From: Liolophura sinensis
Taxonomy: Eukaryota; Mollusca; Polyplacophora; Chitonida; Chitonidae
DNA length: 64,000 bases
Reading direction: 5' to 3'
NCBI RefSeq assembly: GCF_032854445.1
Contig: NC_088295.1
Coordinates: forward strand, 8,374,501 to 8,438,500
Notes under the pieces: model-generated
Told to the model about the DNA's origin: nothing
Databases searched by the model: none
Seen by the model: only the letters and a program-made list of their open reading frames with translations
Shown: positions 12,191 through 23,267 of the stretch, in pieces
Numbering within the stretch: position 1 is the stretch's first letter
How the letters are laid out: every line of letters starts with the position of its first letter
Translations under genes and position numbers: made by a program

Positions 12191-14474
12191 AGATCTTTAT
12201 TGAAATTGATGAACTTGTGGAGTAGCCTATGGTGGAGTAACATTTGATGCAATGGCACAACTCCTTCTCTTGGATGCCAAGCTTTTAAAAGAAAGTGGAA
12301 ATGCTGTCGCCAATAAACATCGCTGAGAGCACATAAACCACATATATGTTGTATGGTGTGGACAGAAAAGGGGAAGAGCGTTTTGAGTAAAGAAGAGATG
12401 AAAAACCGTTATGAAAGTGCGCACTGTACAGACGTACAGCCGCAACAATCTGTCTCTGGGTCAGATGGCGATTGACAGACTTCCTGATATAATGTACGAT
12501 ACAATAAGTACCAGCAGATATGCACATTTTAAAAATGTGTTTTAGACTACCATCGGACTCTACAGTCTGTGTCAAGCAAATATTTTGTTTGAAGGATTGC
12601 CTTGCATGCTTATAAATCCAATGTACCATGATACACATTGTTATGTTGATGACTTTGCGGAAAACTAAAGCACAACCTTTCATTTCTCTGAGGGTTTATA
12701 AATTATTATGCTAATAATGCTATTATAGAATTTTACCTGTAACAGTGCGCATTAAGAATAACATATAAGTTTATTCTAATGCAATATCCAAAGACCAACC
12801 AGATGTTATATTTTGCTGAGATTCAGAGATTCAAGCGCCAGAAAAGTTCACTACACCTGTTGTAAAAGTTTCTGAATCAGCCCTCTAGAGTTATAATGCT
12901 CTCTCCATGGCAAAGGGTCTTGGTACTGTTTCTGTATAAAGGAGAAAGCCATACACAGTGATAAAATATACACCGATTCAACACCATTACAATGCTTCAA
13001 TATATTTTGTCTTCAAATTACACAAAAGTGCTATAATATTCGAAATATCTTTTTTCCCATAAAAGTCTTAGTCGACTGCAAACTACATTTCCCATGAGGA
13101 AACCTGTATGACTGTCAAGTTTCAGAGCTATCACTACAGCAGTTTTGGAAAAAAAGATGTTTTTAAACATATTGCAGGATGGATGCCAAACCAAAGGCAA
13201 CAAATATTTACAGCGTCAATATCGCCCCAGACCTCTGGGTCGTTGTACAGGTCATTTTATTATTCGAAATTTTGTCGACTACATCCACAATTCCCTGTTC
13301 GTATGCTGTGTGCCGGGAAGCTTCAGGATAAGACTAGGTTTCTTGAAAATTGCAAACTATCACGACGTCTGATAAACTAACATATAACGCTCTGACATTG
13401 AATTATTCCGTTAATCTGTGAGCGTAAGGTATTCACGACTAAAATTGCCTGCACACAGAATACAAAGCAACAGCGGACTCCACCATTCCTCAGGCGTATT
13501 CTCATAAATCATGCCCTTTTAAAACTGTACATGGTGCGTGGATACATCATGGTGAAATGGGGTGATACGGAATGTATATACGTTAGAGATTGTATAGAAA
13601 GAGATATCAGTGTAGGCCTACACCTGCATGTATTTTTTAGTCATTATTGACTATACGTCAAGGTAACGCACTCTAGCTCTTGAACATTTATACACATGTA
13701 TGATAAAATTACCATTTCAAAGCAATGTCATGTTGTAGCTTGTAAATCTTGACAGTTCGGTCAGCTGTTAAAAGTTCGTTGAAACGGATCGGTGTATTCG
13801 TTGTGGTAAGGTGTAATGTTATGTGATATACCAGCAGATGTTGTATTTTGCTGGGGAATTATTTATGGGGGATTGATAATTGCCCCATACATTTGCGGGT
13901 CGGAGAGCGTGAAGGCGAATGGGGAAGTTCGAGCCCCCGGGAACCGTCATGACAGGCAAATCAATACCCATTACATAGAGGACAGTAATTTGTATCTGAA
14001 AAACAAACTCTCGTGACAGTCTTTGACATACTAATGGAGGTAGGCCTGATATATCCGCTGTGCCAATGCCGTGTTCATCAATTAACACGTACCGACCAGC
14101 CTGTAGACGTGTAGGACAGCAAACTCATTCGTTACAAAATACCAAGATTTTTTAAACAGCACCGGAGAATTCAAGGAAGGCTTTTTTGAGAGAAAATTAT
14201 CAAAAGGTCAAATAGCCATGCAGACGGAAGAAGATATTTGAAAAATTGGAGCACTTTGAGAAATCAAATCTTCTCTGAGCTCTTTATCCGCAGCATTCAA
14301 GTTTTTCTCCCGTTAATTGACCCAATCCTCTTTAGAGCGACAGCTTTAATATCTGAACACGAAGTCATTAATTTTGTTATAGTCAATCCGTAACGTTCGT
14401 GGAGGTTATATACTGCTATAGACGATGAGCTATATATAGAAATAATCTGGTCAATAAAGTATACACTTACACAG
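12191..14474. other. Non-coding stretch between minisatellites
   Basis: Frames of 60-132 codons occur on both strands, overlap each other and show no family features. The 18-base string 'aaagcaacagcggactcc' occurs both at the right edge of the 34/29-bp array (about 12109) and at about 13465, a small dispersed duplication. I see nothing else of note. Confidence 0.5.
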
Positions 14475-17105
14475 TCACATTCGTCACATTCGTGGTGCTG
14501 CCCTTCTGGTCACATTCGTTGTGCTGTTCGTCTGGTCACATTCGCGGTGCTACCCTTCTGGTCACATACGTGGTACTGCCCTTCCAATCATTCATAGTAC
14601 TGCCTTTTTGGTGACATTAGTCGCATTGCCATCTCCGGTGACATTCCTCGTGCTGCTATTCTGGTCACATTCGTGGTGCTGTGTTTCCGGTCACATTCGT
14701 GGTGCTACCCTTCTTGTCACTTTCTTGGTGCTGCCCTTCCGATCATTCATAGTAGCTGTCTTTCTGGTGACATTAGTGGTACTGCCTGTCTGCTCACATT
14801 CCTTATAATTCCGTCCTGGTCGCATACGAAGTACTGTCCTTCTGGTCACATTTGTCGTATTGCCCTTCTGGTCACATGTCGTATTGCCCTTCTGGTCACA
14901 TTCCTTGTACTGCCCTTCCGGTCATTCGTACTACTATCCTTCTGGTCGCATTCGTGGTTCTGTCCTTCTGGTCACATTAGTTGTACTGCCATTCTGGTCA
15001 CATTCCTTGTACGGCCCTTCCGGTAATTCGTAGTACATTATTGGTACTGTCCGTCTGGTCACATTAATGGTACTGTCCTTCTGGTCACATTATTCGCACT
15101 CTCCTTCTGGTCACATTCCTTGTACGGCCCTTCCGGTCATTAGTGGTACTGTCCTTCTGGTCACATTATTGGTACTGTCCTTCTGGTCATATTTGTCGTA
15201 CTCTCCTTCTGGTCACATTAGTCTTACTACCCTTCTGGTCACATTCCTTGTACGGCCCTTCTGGTCACATTATTGGTACTGTCCCTTTGGTCGCATTCGT
15301 GGTTCTGTCCTTCTGGTCACATCAGTCGTACTGCCTTTTCGGTCACATTCCTTGTACGGCCCTTCCAGTTATTTGTAGTACTGTTTTTCTGGTCACATTA
15401 TTGGTACTGTCCTTCTGGTCATATTTGTCGTACTCTCCTTCTGGTCACATTAGTCGTACTGCCCTTCTGGTCACATTCCTTGTACGGCCCTTCAGGTCAT
15501 TCGTAGTACTGTCTTTCTGGCCGCATTAGTGGCACTGTTCTTCTGGTCACATTAGTCGTACTGCCCTTCTGGTCACATTCCTTGTACAGCCGTTCTGGTC
15601 ATTTGTAGTACTGTCTTTCTGGTCACATTATTGGTACCGTTCCTGTGGTCGCATTAGTGGTACTGTCCTTCTGGTTACATTCCTTGTACTGTCCTTCTGA
15701 TCACATTCCTTGTACTGTCCTTCTGATCACATTCCTTGTACTGTCTTTCTGATCACATTCCTTGTACTGTCCCTCTGGTCACATTCCTTGTACTGTCTTT
15801 CTGGTCACATTAGTCGTACTGCCCTTCTGGTCACATTCCTTGTACAGCCGTTCTGGTCATTTGTAGTACTGTCTTTCTGGTCACATTATTGGTACTGTTC
15901 CTGTGGTCGCATTAGTGGTACTGTCCTTCTGGTTACATTCCTTGTACTGTCCTTCTGATCACATTCCTTGTACTGTCCTTCTGGTCACATTCCTTGTACG
16001 GCTCTTCCGGTCGTTCGTAGTACTGTCTTTCTGGTCACATTATTGGTACACTCGCGGTGATGTCCTTCTGGTCACATTCGTGGAGCTGTCCTTCTGGTCA
16101 CACTCGCGGTGATGTCCTTCTTGTCACACTCGCGGTGATATCCTGGTCACATTCGTGGTGCTATCCTTCTGGTCACACTCGCGGTGATGTCCTTCTGGTC
16201 ACATTCGTGGCGCTGTTCTTCTGGTCACATTCGCGGTGCTGTCCTTCTGGCCACACTCGCGGTGATGTCCTGTCACATTCGTGGTGATGTCCTCCTGGTC
16301 ACACTCGCGGTGATGTCCTTCTGTTCACATTCGTGGTGATATCCTACTAATCACATTCGTGGTGATATCCTTCTGGTCACATTCGTGGTGCTGTCCTTCT
16401 GGTCACACTCGCGGTGATGTCCTGGTCACATTCGTGGTGCTATCCTTCTGGTCACACTCGCGGTGATGTCCTTCTGGTCACATTCGTGGTGCTGTTCTTC
16501 TGGTCACACTCGCGGTGATGTCCTGTCACATTCGTGGTGATGTCCTCCTGGTCACACTCGTGGTGATGTCCTACTAATCACATTCGTGGTGATATCCTTC
16601 TATTCACATTCGTGGTGCTGTCCTTCTGGTCACACTCGCGGTGATGTCCTGGTCACATTCGTGGTGCTGTCCTTCTGGTCACACTCGCGGTGATGTCCTT
16701 CTGGTCACATTCGTGGTGCTGTCCTTCTGGTCACACTCGCGGTGATGTCCTGTCACATTCGTGGTGATGTCCTCCTGGTCACACTCGCGGTGATGTCCTT
16801 CTGTTCACATTCGTGGTGATGTCCTACTAATCACATTCGTGGTGATATCCTTCTGGTCACGTTCGTGGTGCTGTCCTTCTGGTCACATTAGTGGTGCTGT
16901 CCTTCTGGTCACATTCCTTGTACTGTCCTTCTGGTCACATTCGTGGTGCTGTCCTTCTGGTCACACTCGCGGTGATGTCCTCGTCACATTCGTGGTGCTG
17001 TTCTTCTGGTCACACTCGCGGTGATGTCCTTCTGGTCACATTCGTGGTGCTGTCCTTCTGGTCACATTCGTGGTAATTCCCTCATGGTCACATTAGTGGT
17101 GCAGT
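14475..17105. repeat. Minisatellite, 26-bp unit, about 100 copies, with higher-order structure
   Basis: The core unit is 'ttctggtcacattcgtggtg' plus 'ctgtcc' (26 bases). There are two blocks. From about 14.5 to 16.0 kb variants with 'attccttgtac' and 'attattggtac' dominate, and a multi-unit block repeats at about 258 bases (15583 and 15841). From about 16.05 to 17.05 kb units alternate 'cactcgcggtgatgt' with 'cattcgtggtgctgt', and some are shortened. There the markers 'cctgtcacattcgtggtgat' (16271, 16524, 16751) and 'ctactaatcacattcg' (16344, 16571, 16824) recur every 227 or 253 bases, one monomer apart. Because 26 is not a multiple of three and the unit lacks stops, all + frames stay open in places with 26-residue repeats. 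I do not call these genes. Confidence 0.95.
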
Positions 17106-17139
17106 AAAGATTGTGTTAATGTTCTTACATCTAACATAT

Positions 17140-17220
17140 AATTTAGGGAGGTCTGCCAGCAACCTGTTAATGGTCTCATGTTTCCCCTGGGCTCTGCTCG
17201 GTTTTTTCCTACCATAATGC
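17140..17220 (+). repeat. Older SINE family A copy, left part (split by an insertion)
   Basis: Contains 'ggtctgccagcaacctg' and 'cccctgggctctgctcgg', the middle of the family A body. It breaks off at 'tcctaccataatgc', where the younger SINE begins. The rest resumes at 17487 after the insertion. Confidence 0.85.
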
Positions 17221-17486
17221 GGGGCCTCCGTGGCTCAGTTGGTTAGCGCGCTAGCGCAGCGTAATGACCCAGGAGTTTCTCACCAATGCGGTCGCTGTGA
17301 GTTCAAGTCCAGCTCATGCTGGCTTCCTCTCCGGCCGTATATGGGAAGGTCTGCCAGCAACCTGCGGATGGTCGTGGGTTTCCCCCGGGCTCTGTCTGGT
17401 TTCCGCCCATCATAATGCTGGCCGCCGTCGTATAAGTGAAATATTCTTGAGTACGGCGTAAAACACCAATCAAAAAAAAAAAAAAA
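17221..17486 (+). repeat. SINE family A, full length, inserted in an older SINE
   Basis: A complete tRNA-derived SINE. The head 'ggggcctccgtggctcagtt' contains an A box (17231-17242) and the B-box-like 'gttcaagtcc' is at 17301-17310. The body contains 'ggtctgccagcaacctgcgg' and 'gtgggtttcccccgggctct'. The tail 'ataagtgaaatattcttgag' leads to 'gcgtaaaacaccaatc' and an A-run ending at 17486. It is flanked by a perfect 14-base target-site duplication, 'tcctaccataatgc', at 17207-17220 and 17487-17500, as expected of LINE-driven retroposition. The clean A-run and intact boxes suggest a fairly young copy. Short frames inside it are not genes. Confidence 0.95.
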
Positions 17487-17577
17487 TCCTACCATAATGC
17501 TGACCACCAATGCATATGTGAAATTTTCTTATGTACGGCGTAAAACACCAATCAAAAAAAAATAAATAAATAAATGT
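17487..17577 (+). repeat. Older SINE family A copy, right part
   Basis: Resumes with the duplicated 'tcctaccataatgc', then 'tgaccaccaatgcatatgtg', a family A tail with several mismatches, ending in an A-rich run with 'aataaataaataaat'. Joined with 17140-17220 it is a single older, 5'-truncated copy. Confidence 0.88.
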
Positions 17578-18040
17578 GACTTATATATATACTCCATGTT
17601 ATAGAGTTTTCTTTTCTGTATCGGTATGACTGTATACATTCCGTCCATGGGCGAATAAGGCCCTAATATGATGAACGTCTTATGCTTTTGCGGCATTGTT
17701 TGTTGTGAACCCAAATAAAAATGCACAAGAAAAAAATCGGGATTGGTTTGAAATTTGGTGACCACACACAGTCGTAATCGTGCAAACAACACTGTATTAT
17801 GTTCTTTTTATACTTTAATTATCCTTGTTGTTGAAAGGGTTCAACAGAACAATGGTTAACAAAGGTGTATGCAGGTGTCAACAGCTCGGACAAATTAACG
17901 CATAACGATCATCCATCATGTATGAAACAGTGTCAGAATTAACTTTCTGGGCAGAAATATCAGCAATATACTGTATAACTCATATACGTAACCATATAAG
18001 TAATGATAGTAAAGGTATTTGTCCCAAAGATTTATACGCA

Positions 18041-18131
18041 TTTATTTATTTATTTATTAATTTATTTGGTGTTTTCACCATATTCAGTATTTCACATATA
18101 CACGACGGAGGCCAGTGTTATAATGGGAAGT
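18041..18131 (-). repeat. SINE family A tail remnant
   Basis: Reads 'atttatttggtgttttcacc' followed by a diverged 'attcagtatttcacatatac' and 'gacggaggccagtg'. This is the reverse complement of the family A 3' tail. It is heavily diverged and truncated. Confidence 0.75.
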
Positions 18132-19647
18132 CAGTAGACGGTATATAGGTCTGTGGTTTGTGTGGACCAGTATACATGTGTATGGGCATTAAAATACCAA
18201 AGACTTGTTAAAAAATCTAGTTATAGAGTCTGAAAACGTAGAATATAAGTTTTGGTTATTCGGCATTAAAAGAAAATGAAATGGTGAATTTTAATTCACG
18301 TTGTCTCAGATTGTTGATCAGTAGCTACTTTATTCGTACAAAAAGAATGTTAAAGCGTACATCCCTCAAAGATAAAAGAGTGCTATAAATATAAATTGCT
18401 AAATTATAGAGAGTTGGATAGATTTCACTAAATCACGTATGGGTATATACTTTCTGAATAACACCATAAATGCAAACGATCCTCGATCGTTATACTTCTA
18501 TAACATTTTCCCACGAGTATACAGTGTCTTCCCAGATACTTGACATAGATCAGTCTCTTCTGATAAACGCACATCAAATTGTAAACGGTTTATAATCGAA
18601 GCTAATTCATTTACACGGCCATTAATTGATCCTGTGAAGAATTACAGTTGTATCGTAAATAAATATGTATATTGCAATTTCCTCTCAATGGGATGCAGAA
18701 AAAGTATTTCTAATGCAGTCAAATTATCTTCCGTATGAGTTTAACATCCAGTGTTTTGATTTGTAGAGATTTAAAACTTTTGCCTGTCGATTACGCTCCT
18801 TTGTGTGGCTATATACGGTCTATGGGACAGCACTGTGAATTAAAAGATTTCTTATAGTGCCACAAACGCCAGTTGGCAGAACTTCTTCAGTCGTGAGGAT
18901 AGATCTTAAATCAAAGTGATGTTGACAAACGTCCCTCATCATACCTGACTTGTCTACCTAACGCCGGGAAAGTCCTGATGTAACTTAAGATGATTACATT
19001 CGAACAAATGACAGCGATTTTTTGCAGATTTGCTGAGAAAGCAATTACCTCAATAGCCATTGGTTTGACACATCGAGTGTTACATGCAAAACAAATTGCT
19101 CCCTTGAGTTAATAAACTGTACAAAATTTTTACTCATTGTTCCTTTATTGCTCTTTGGGATCCTCTGGCGCATGAGTGGCGATGTGAAGAACCAGGGGTA
19201 TACCTCATATCATGCAACAAGCAAATGATGACTGTCGCCGTATCGATTGAGAATGAAACCATTATCACTGGAAAAGTATCAGTGGATGTATCAAAGAAGC
19301 TCTAAATCCTGGTCCGTTCCTGAGGATGCAATTTAGATGTCCCCAGGCGAGCATAGAGCCCACGTGGCTGCTTCCAGATTCAGCACTTAGGGGTTTACGC
19401 TAGAGCTATTTTAATATTTTGATCGTTTCTCCTATTTTATTAGTGCCATGTCAAACGGGTTGAGGCCGTGTATTCTTGTTTTAGACAGGCAGACCATCAA
19501 TCATACACCTAGACCTGGGAATAAAATAAAGTTTCCAGGCGAAAGAGTGCATAACTAGTCGCCGAAGATTATCCGATACGCCAATATACGAGAAGGGGAC
19601 AAATTGAATATGGGAGGACGAGTACTCAGCGTGATACATATATGATG

Positions 19648-19676
19648 GAGTGAGTGAGTGAGTGAGTGAGTGAGTG
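19648..19676. repeat. (GAGT)n microsatellite
   Basis: Seven near-perfect GAGT units. Confidence 0.95.
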
Positions 19677-20735
19677 CTTGGGGTCATATAAAATGGACTA
19701 TATATACTAAATCTGCCTAGTTTCAAATTTTACCGAATGAAATTTGTGATGGCCATTATACAACGTAGATCGATCGCTCGTTTCTGATTTATGATTTGCT
19801 TTGATGAATACGTCGGGTATGGTTTTCTTGGATTTTAGGTGTTTCTTATAATTGCAAAATAGCGAATCTTTGGCTAATAGGTACATAATGAGATAAATTT
19901 CAGTCATATTTGTCTTTAAGGTTAAGTGCAATCTTTTCTGCAAAGGTTGAACGCTCTGCGCCATTTACCTTTTTAAAATCAGAGGCCTGTTTCCAGAATA
20001 TATATTCTTACGTCCATGGCGAAGTGAGCTCATCAAAGATGCTCGATGACGAACTTGATGAAGATGACGGAAGCCATAAAAATTGTCATATTTGGAAAGT
20101 CTCATGGCACATGTTAATTTAGTCACAGGCGAATATACTTTTCTCGATTTGTTGATCTCGCTAGGAGATTGGAGAATGGACATTGCTCAATACGTGACAC
20201 TAATGTTTCAGATCGATCAAATTACAGTCTTGTCACAGAAAATTGTTGACGTGTATGATGTTTTCTTCAGAGTTCTTTACTCCAAAATAATTCAGACGTC
20301 CCATGGACGGGATTTCATTTTCAACCGTGAAAATTGCTGTTCTGGCCAACTGCCGGGTTTACGGATACCTACATGGGAATGCAGCTTAAGATGGTCTGAT
20401 GAATCAGTTATAAAGCCCTGACTATTTACAACATACATAAGTTGCACTTTACGACATTTGGCTGATGCGAAATGTTAATTTGTAGAACCACAAGTACTAA
20501 TGATGGAACGAGCGTGTTCAGTCTTGCATACGGGCGAATTATTCTGGCCAAGTACGAAAAAAAAATTTCATTTATTTTACAAAATAATAATAGTGATCAG
20601 GTATAGTTAACAGCAGAAGTAGTGCACATCGTCCTGATATATCATTTTGAAGGTGATCTATTTTCCTGCTGAGCAGCAATTGGAGCGATAGAGACCCGGT
20701 AAGAGTGTAACTCAGCGTGCATAGTTGCCATCAGT

Positions 20736-20848
20736 ATGGAATGCCAGACAGACACCATTGACCGTAAACTGTTGGACTGTCTAGACCAGATCGTCTCACT
20801 CAGGGCCCCACTCGTGTCCAGCCACCAAGAAGGGGGGCAACGAATCGA
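20736..20848 (+). CDS. Candidate first coding exon, unknown protein (weak)
   Basis: A 37-codon frame opens at ATG 20736, starts 'MECQTDTIDRKLLDCLDQIV' and reaches a consensus donor 'GA|gtaagt' at 20849. An in-frame stop at 20700 fits a first coding exon. The translation is mixed and leucine/aspartate-bearing, as real coding sequence tends to be, and the GC content is above that of the flanks. Against it, the opposite strand is also open here. I found no phase-compatible second exon: the next strong donor (CAG|gtgagt, 21034) closes a segment whose reading frame does not fit. I do not recognise the protein. It is a guess worth testing against transcripts. Confidence 0.28.
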
Positions 20849-22764
20849 GTAAGTCTCTGCTCCTGTTCAGCGCCTCTACGAGGGAGATGAAAATTGGCTG
20901 ATTACATTAGACACCATAATGAGGGGTAAAAGTGATTGATCATGGCATTCAGGGGCAAACGTGGCCTTTAGGCTGACAATGTTACCGCCAATACATTCCG
21001 CCATTCTGTCTGAACTGCCATCCAAGGGACCCAGGTGAGTTTGCAACATTACACCATGAGGGACATAAGCCCACCTGGGAAATCTGACAAAACCGCTGGA
21101 AGAATGGACCATGCACCTGAGCAAAATTGAAACATTATGTACACCCAAAACCTGTTGAAGAAAAGAAACATAACCTATATATTACATAATTCAAAGTCTC
21201 TAATTAAAATTTTTGCACGACAATCTGTGATTATAAATTTATAATGCAAGATCTGTTAATCTGGAAAAAAGGGAATGCTTTTGCTATAGTATATGTCCAG
21301 CCTCATAATGCTGGCAAGTCAGTGCCCAATGAAGTCTTCTCTTTCGTTTGTCGGAGGGGCATTAATTATATTCTGTTTTTAATTGTTCCATGGAATTATA
21401 TTTTTTTAGCGTTTCCTGATCCAATGTTTCCTAATCGTGCCACCTAGATTAGTGACCCTTTAGAAGTCTTACGTGTTTAATATTTTCATGTACATTCGAT
21501 GAGTTGCGAGAGGATTTAGTTTAGGTGCTTGTGGATATATCATGTCATCAAGTTACAGCTGTCAGAGCAGAGCTGACAAGCGTAAGGCCACGTATACAAA
21601 GGCTCGTTGTGAACTACAGGACCACAAAATCATGTAACACTTGGCCGGTAACTTCTATCGTGCACTAATGAAAGTCATGTCGGATAGAGATTTTCAAGGC
21701 CACGTACGGTGGCGTACAAACAGGATTTGGTAGACTAGATGAAGACGTTAGTGAAAAGTTATGTAGCGATCGTTATCACTCGGTATACAGTAGTATAGGA
21801 TGTACTCGGGGCCATCAGATGCGTACGCTAAGGATGGGTAAGCAACGAACAGTCAAGCTGGGCTCCATCATCGAGAGAGGAGAGAAAATCAGACATTCGA
21901 TTTCCTGCCAGTAGCTTCCCAAGACGTGATTACTCGTGTGAAAGTGTCTGGAATACAGTACTGCCGAACACGGAACCTGGGAGCAAGGTACAGACCTGGG
22001 GTTAGCTCACGAATGGTGTGAGAATGTTGGGCACTAGAGCCGGACTGTCACGGTACGTGGCACGGCAGACTGGAGCGGGGCCAGAAAAAAAACTCTCGCT
22101 CTGTGTCAGTCTCTCACACTCCCTGTTTCCGATAACCTACAGACAATCCACTCCAACCAATGTAGTTTATTCGATTGGTTCTATTGATAAGTCTCAAGGG
22201 GCAGAATCAGCTCATCTCGCCCACTAATCACTGGTCTTTGGCACGTACCATTTCCCGACACGCCGAGGTATGGGTCGTCTTTATTAGGGGTATTCGGCAG
22301 CCGAGGCGGGCCACTAAGAGTCACGCCAGAGCGAACATGTCACGGGAAGAGCTAACGGCTTCCAGTCCATCCGTAAACTTGCTCTTTTCATTAGGGCATT
22401 ACATATATACATCCTTGTTTTGAAACGTGACACGTCAAATTTAACTGTTTGATTGACAACCAAGAAAGAAAGAACGAAAAACAATAATGCACTTCGCACA
22501 ATATCAGCTACTGTCACAATCATGATTAGAAAAGTCCAGTCTCAAAAATCTCACAAGATTATTTAACACCATATGGTATATCAGTATCTCATAAGTCTGC
22601 AAGAAGACATACGTTGTTCTCCTACGAATGAACTTCATTATTTGCATTGGATTTACTGACTGTGACTCGGGTCCTTTAAATATCTTCTGGAAATCACCGC
22701 GGGTTTTGAAAGCTCAAAGCTCAAAAATGCCACATTGGACTCTACAGAACAAATATGCACATAT
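20849..22764. other. Stretch without a supported gene
   Basis: Contains a CAG|gtgagt donor at 21034 after a short open segment, and a + frame starting at ATG 22024 ('MLGTRAGLSRYVARQTGAGP') whose arginine-rich start resembles a mitochondrial presequence. Neither has supporting exons. The 21540-22100 part is somewhat GC- and CpG-richer than the rest of the region. Confidence 0.35.
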
Positions 22765-23267
22765 TTAACATTATGGTACTGACTAACAAGACATTTGTCT
22801 CCTTCGATGCCTTTGATATGTCGCTTATTACCACGAAATGTTCCATAGAACATTATGGTACTGACTAACAGGACATTTGTCTCCTTTGATGTGTCGCTAA
22901 TTACCGCGAAGTGTTCCACAGAACATTATGGTACTGACTAACAAGACATTATGGTACTGACTAACAAGACATTATAGTACTGACTAACAAGACATTTATC
23001 TCCTTTGATGTGTCGCTAATTACCACGAAATGTTCCACAGAACATTATGGGACTGACTAACAGGACATTTGTCTCCTTTGATGTGTCGCTAATTACCGCG
23101 AAATGCTCCACAGAACATTATGGTACTGACTAACAAGACATTATGGTACTGACTAACATGACATTTGTCTCCTTTGATGTGTCGCTAATTACCGCGAAAT
23201 GTTCAACAGAACGTTATGGTACTGACTAACAGGACATTTGTCTCCTTTGATGTGTCGCTAATTACCT
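22765..23267. repeat. Composite tandem repeat, 73-bp unit with embedded 22-bp step
   Basis: The 73-base unit runs from 'aacattatggtactgactaa' through 'gacatttgtctcctttgatg' to 'tcgctaattaccgcgaaatg' and 'ttccacag'. Unit starts are at 22768, 22849, 22922, 23041, 23114 and 23209. The first spacing is 81 because of extra bases. Between some units the 22-base piece 'aagacattatggtactgact' + 'aac' is itself repeated (22945, 22967, 23137), giving spacings of 95 and 119. The array ends in 'tcgctaattacc'. Non-coding. Confidence 0.93.

Larger units (their letters stand above)
17578..20735. other. Non-coding stretch
   Basis: No gene is supported. It contains a SINE remnant (18041-18131) and a GAGT microsatellite (19648-19676), listed separately. 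The frames at 19707-19964 (-) and 19910-20421 (+) overlap, resemble no known family and lack shared splice logic. Confidence 0.5.

Noticed and set aside
12109-13482. 18-base identity 'aaagcaacagcggactcc' at two places as a transposon boundary
   Set aside because: No matching inverted ends or repeat body. Probably a small duplication from the edge of the satellite.
14475-17105. CRISPR-like regular repeats
   Set aside because: Units are directly adjacent with no unique spacers, and the context is eukaryotic. It is a minisatellite. The same reasoning applies to the arrays at 10.6, 11.2, 40.6 and 50.1 kb.
17221-17310. tRNA gene
   Set aside because: A and B boxes are present, but the sequence is the head of a multi-copy SINE with body, tail and target-site duplication, and it does not fold as a clean tRNA.
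22024-22227. Mitochondrial-presequence-like ORF start
   Set aside because: Arginine-rich start only. The remainder is low-information and no partner exon was found.
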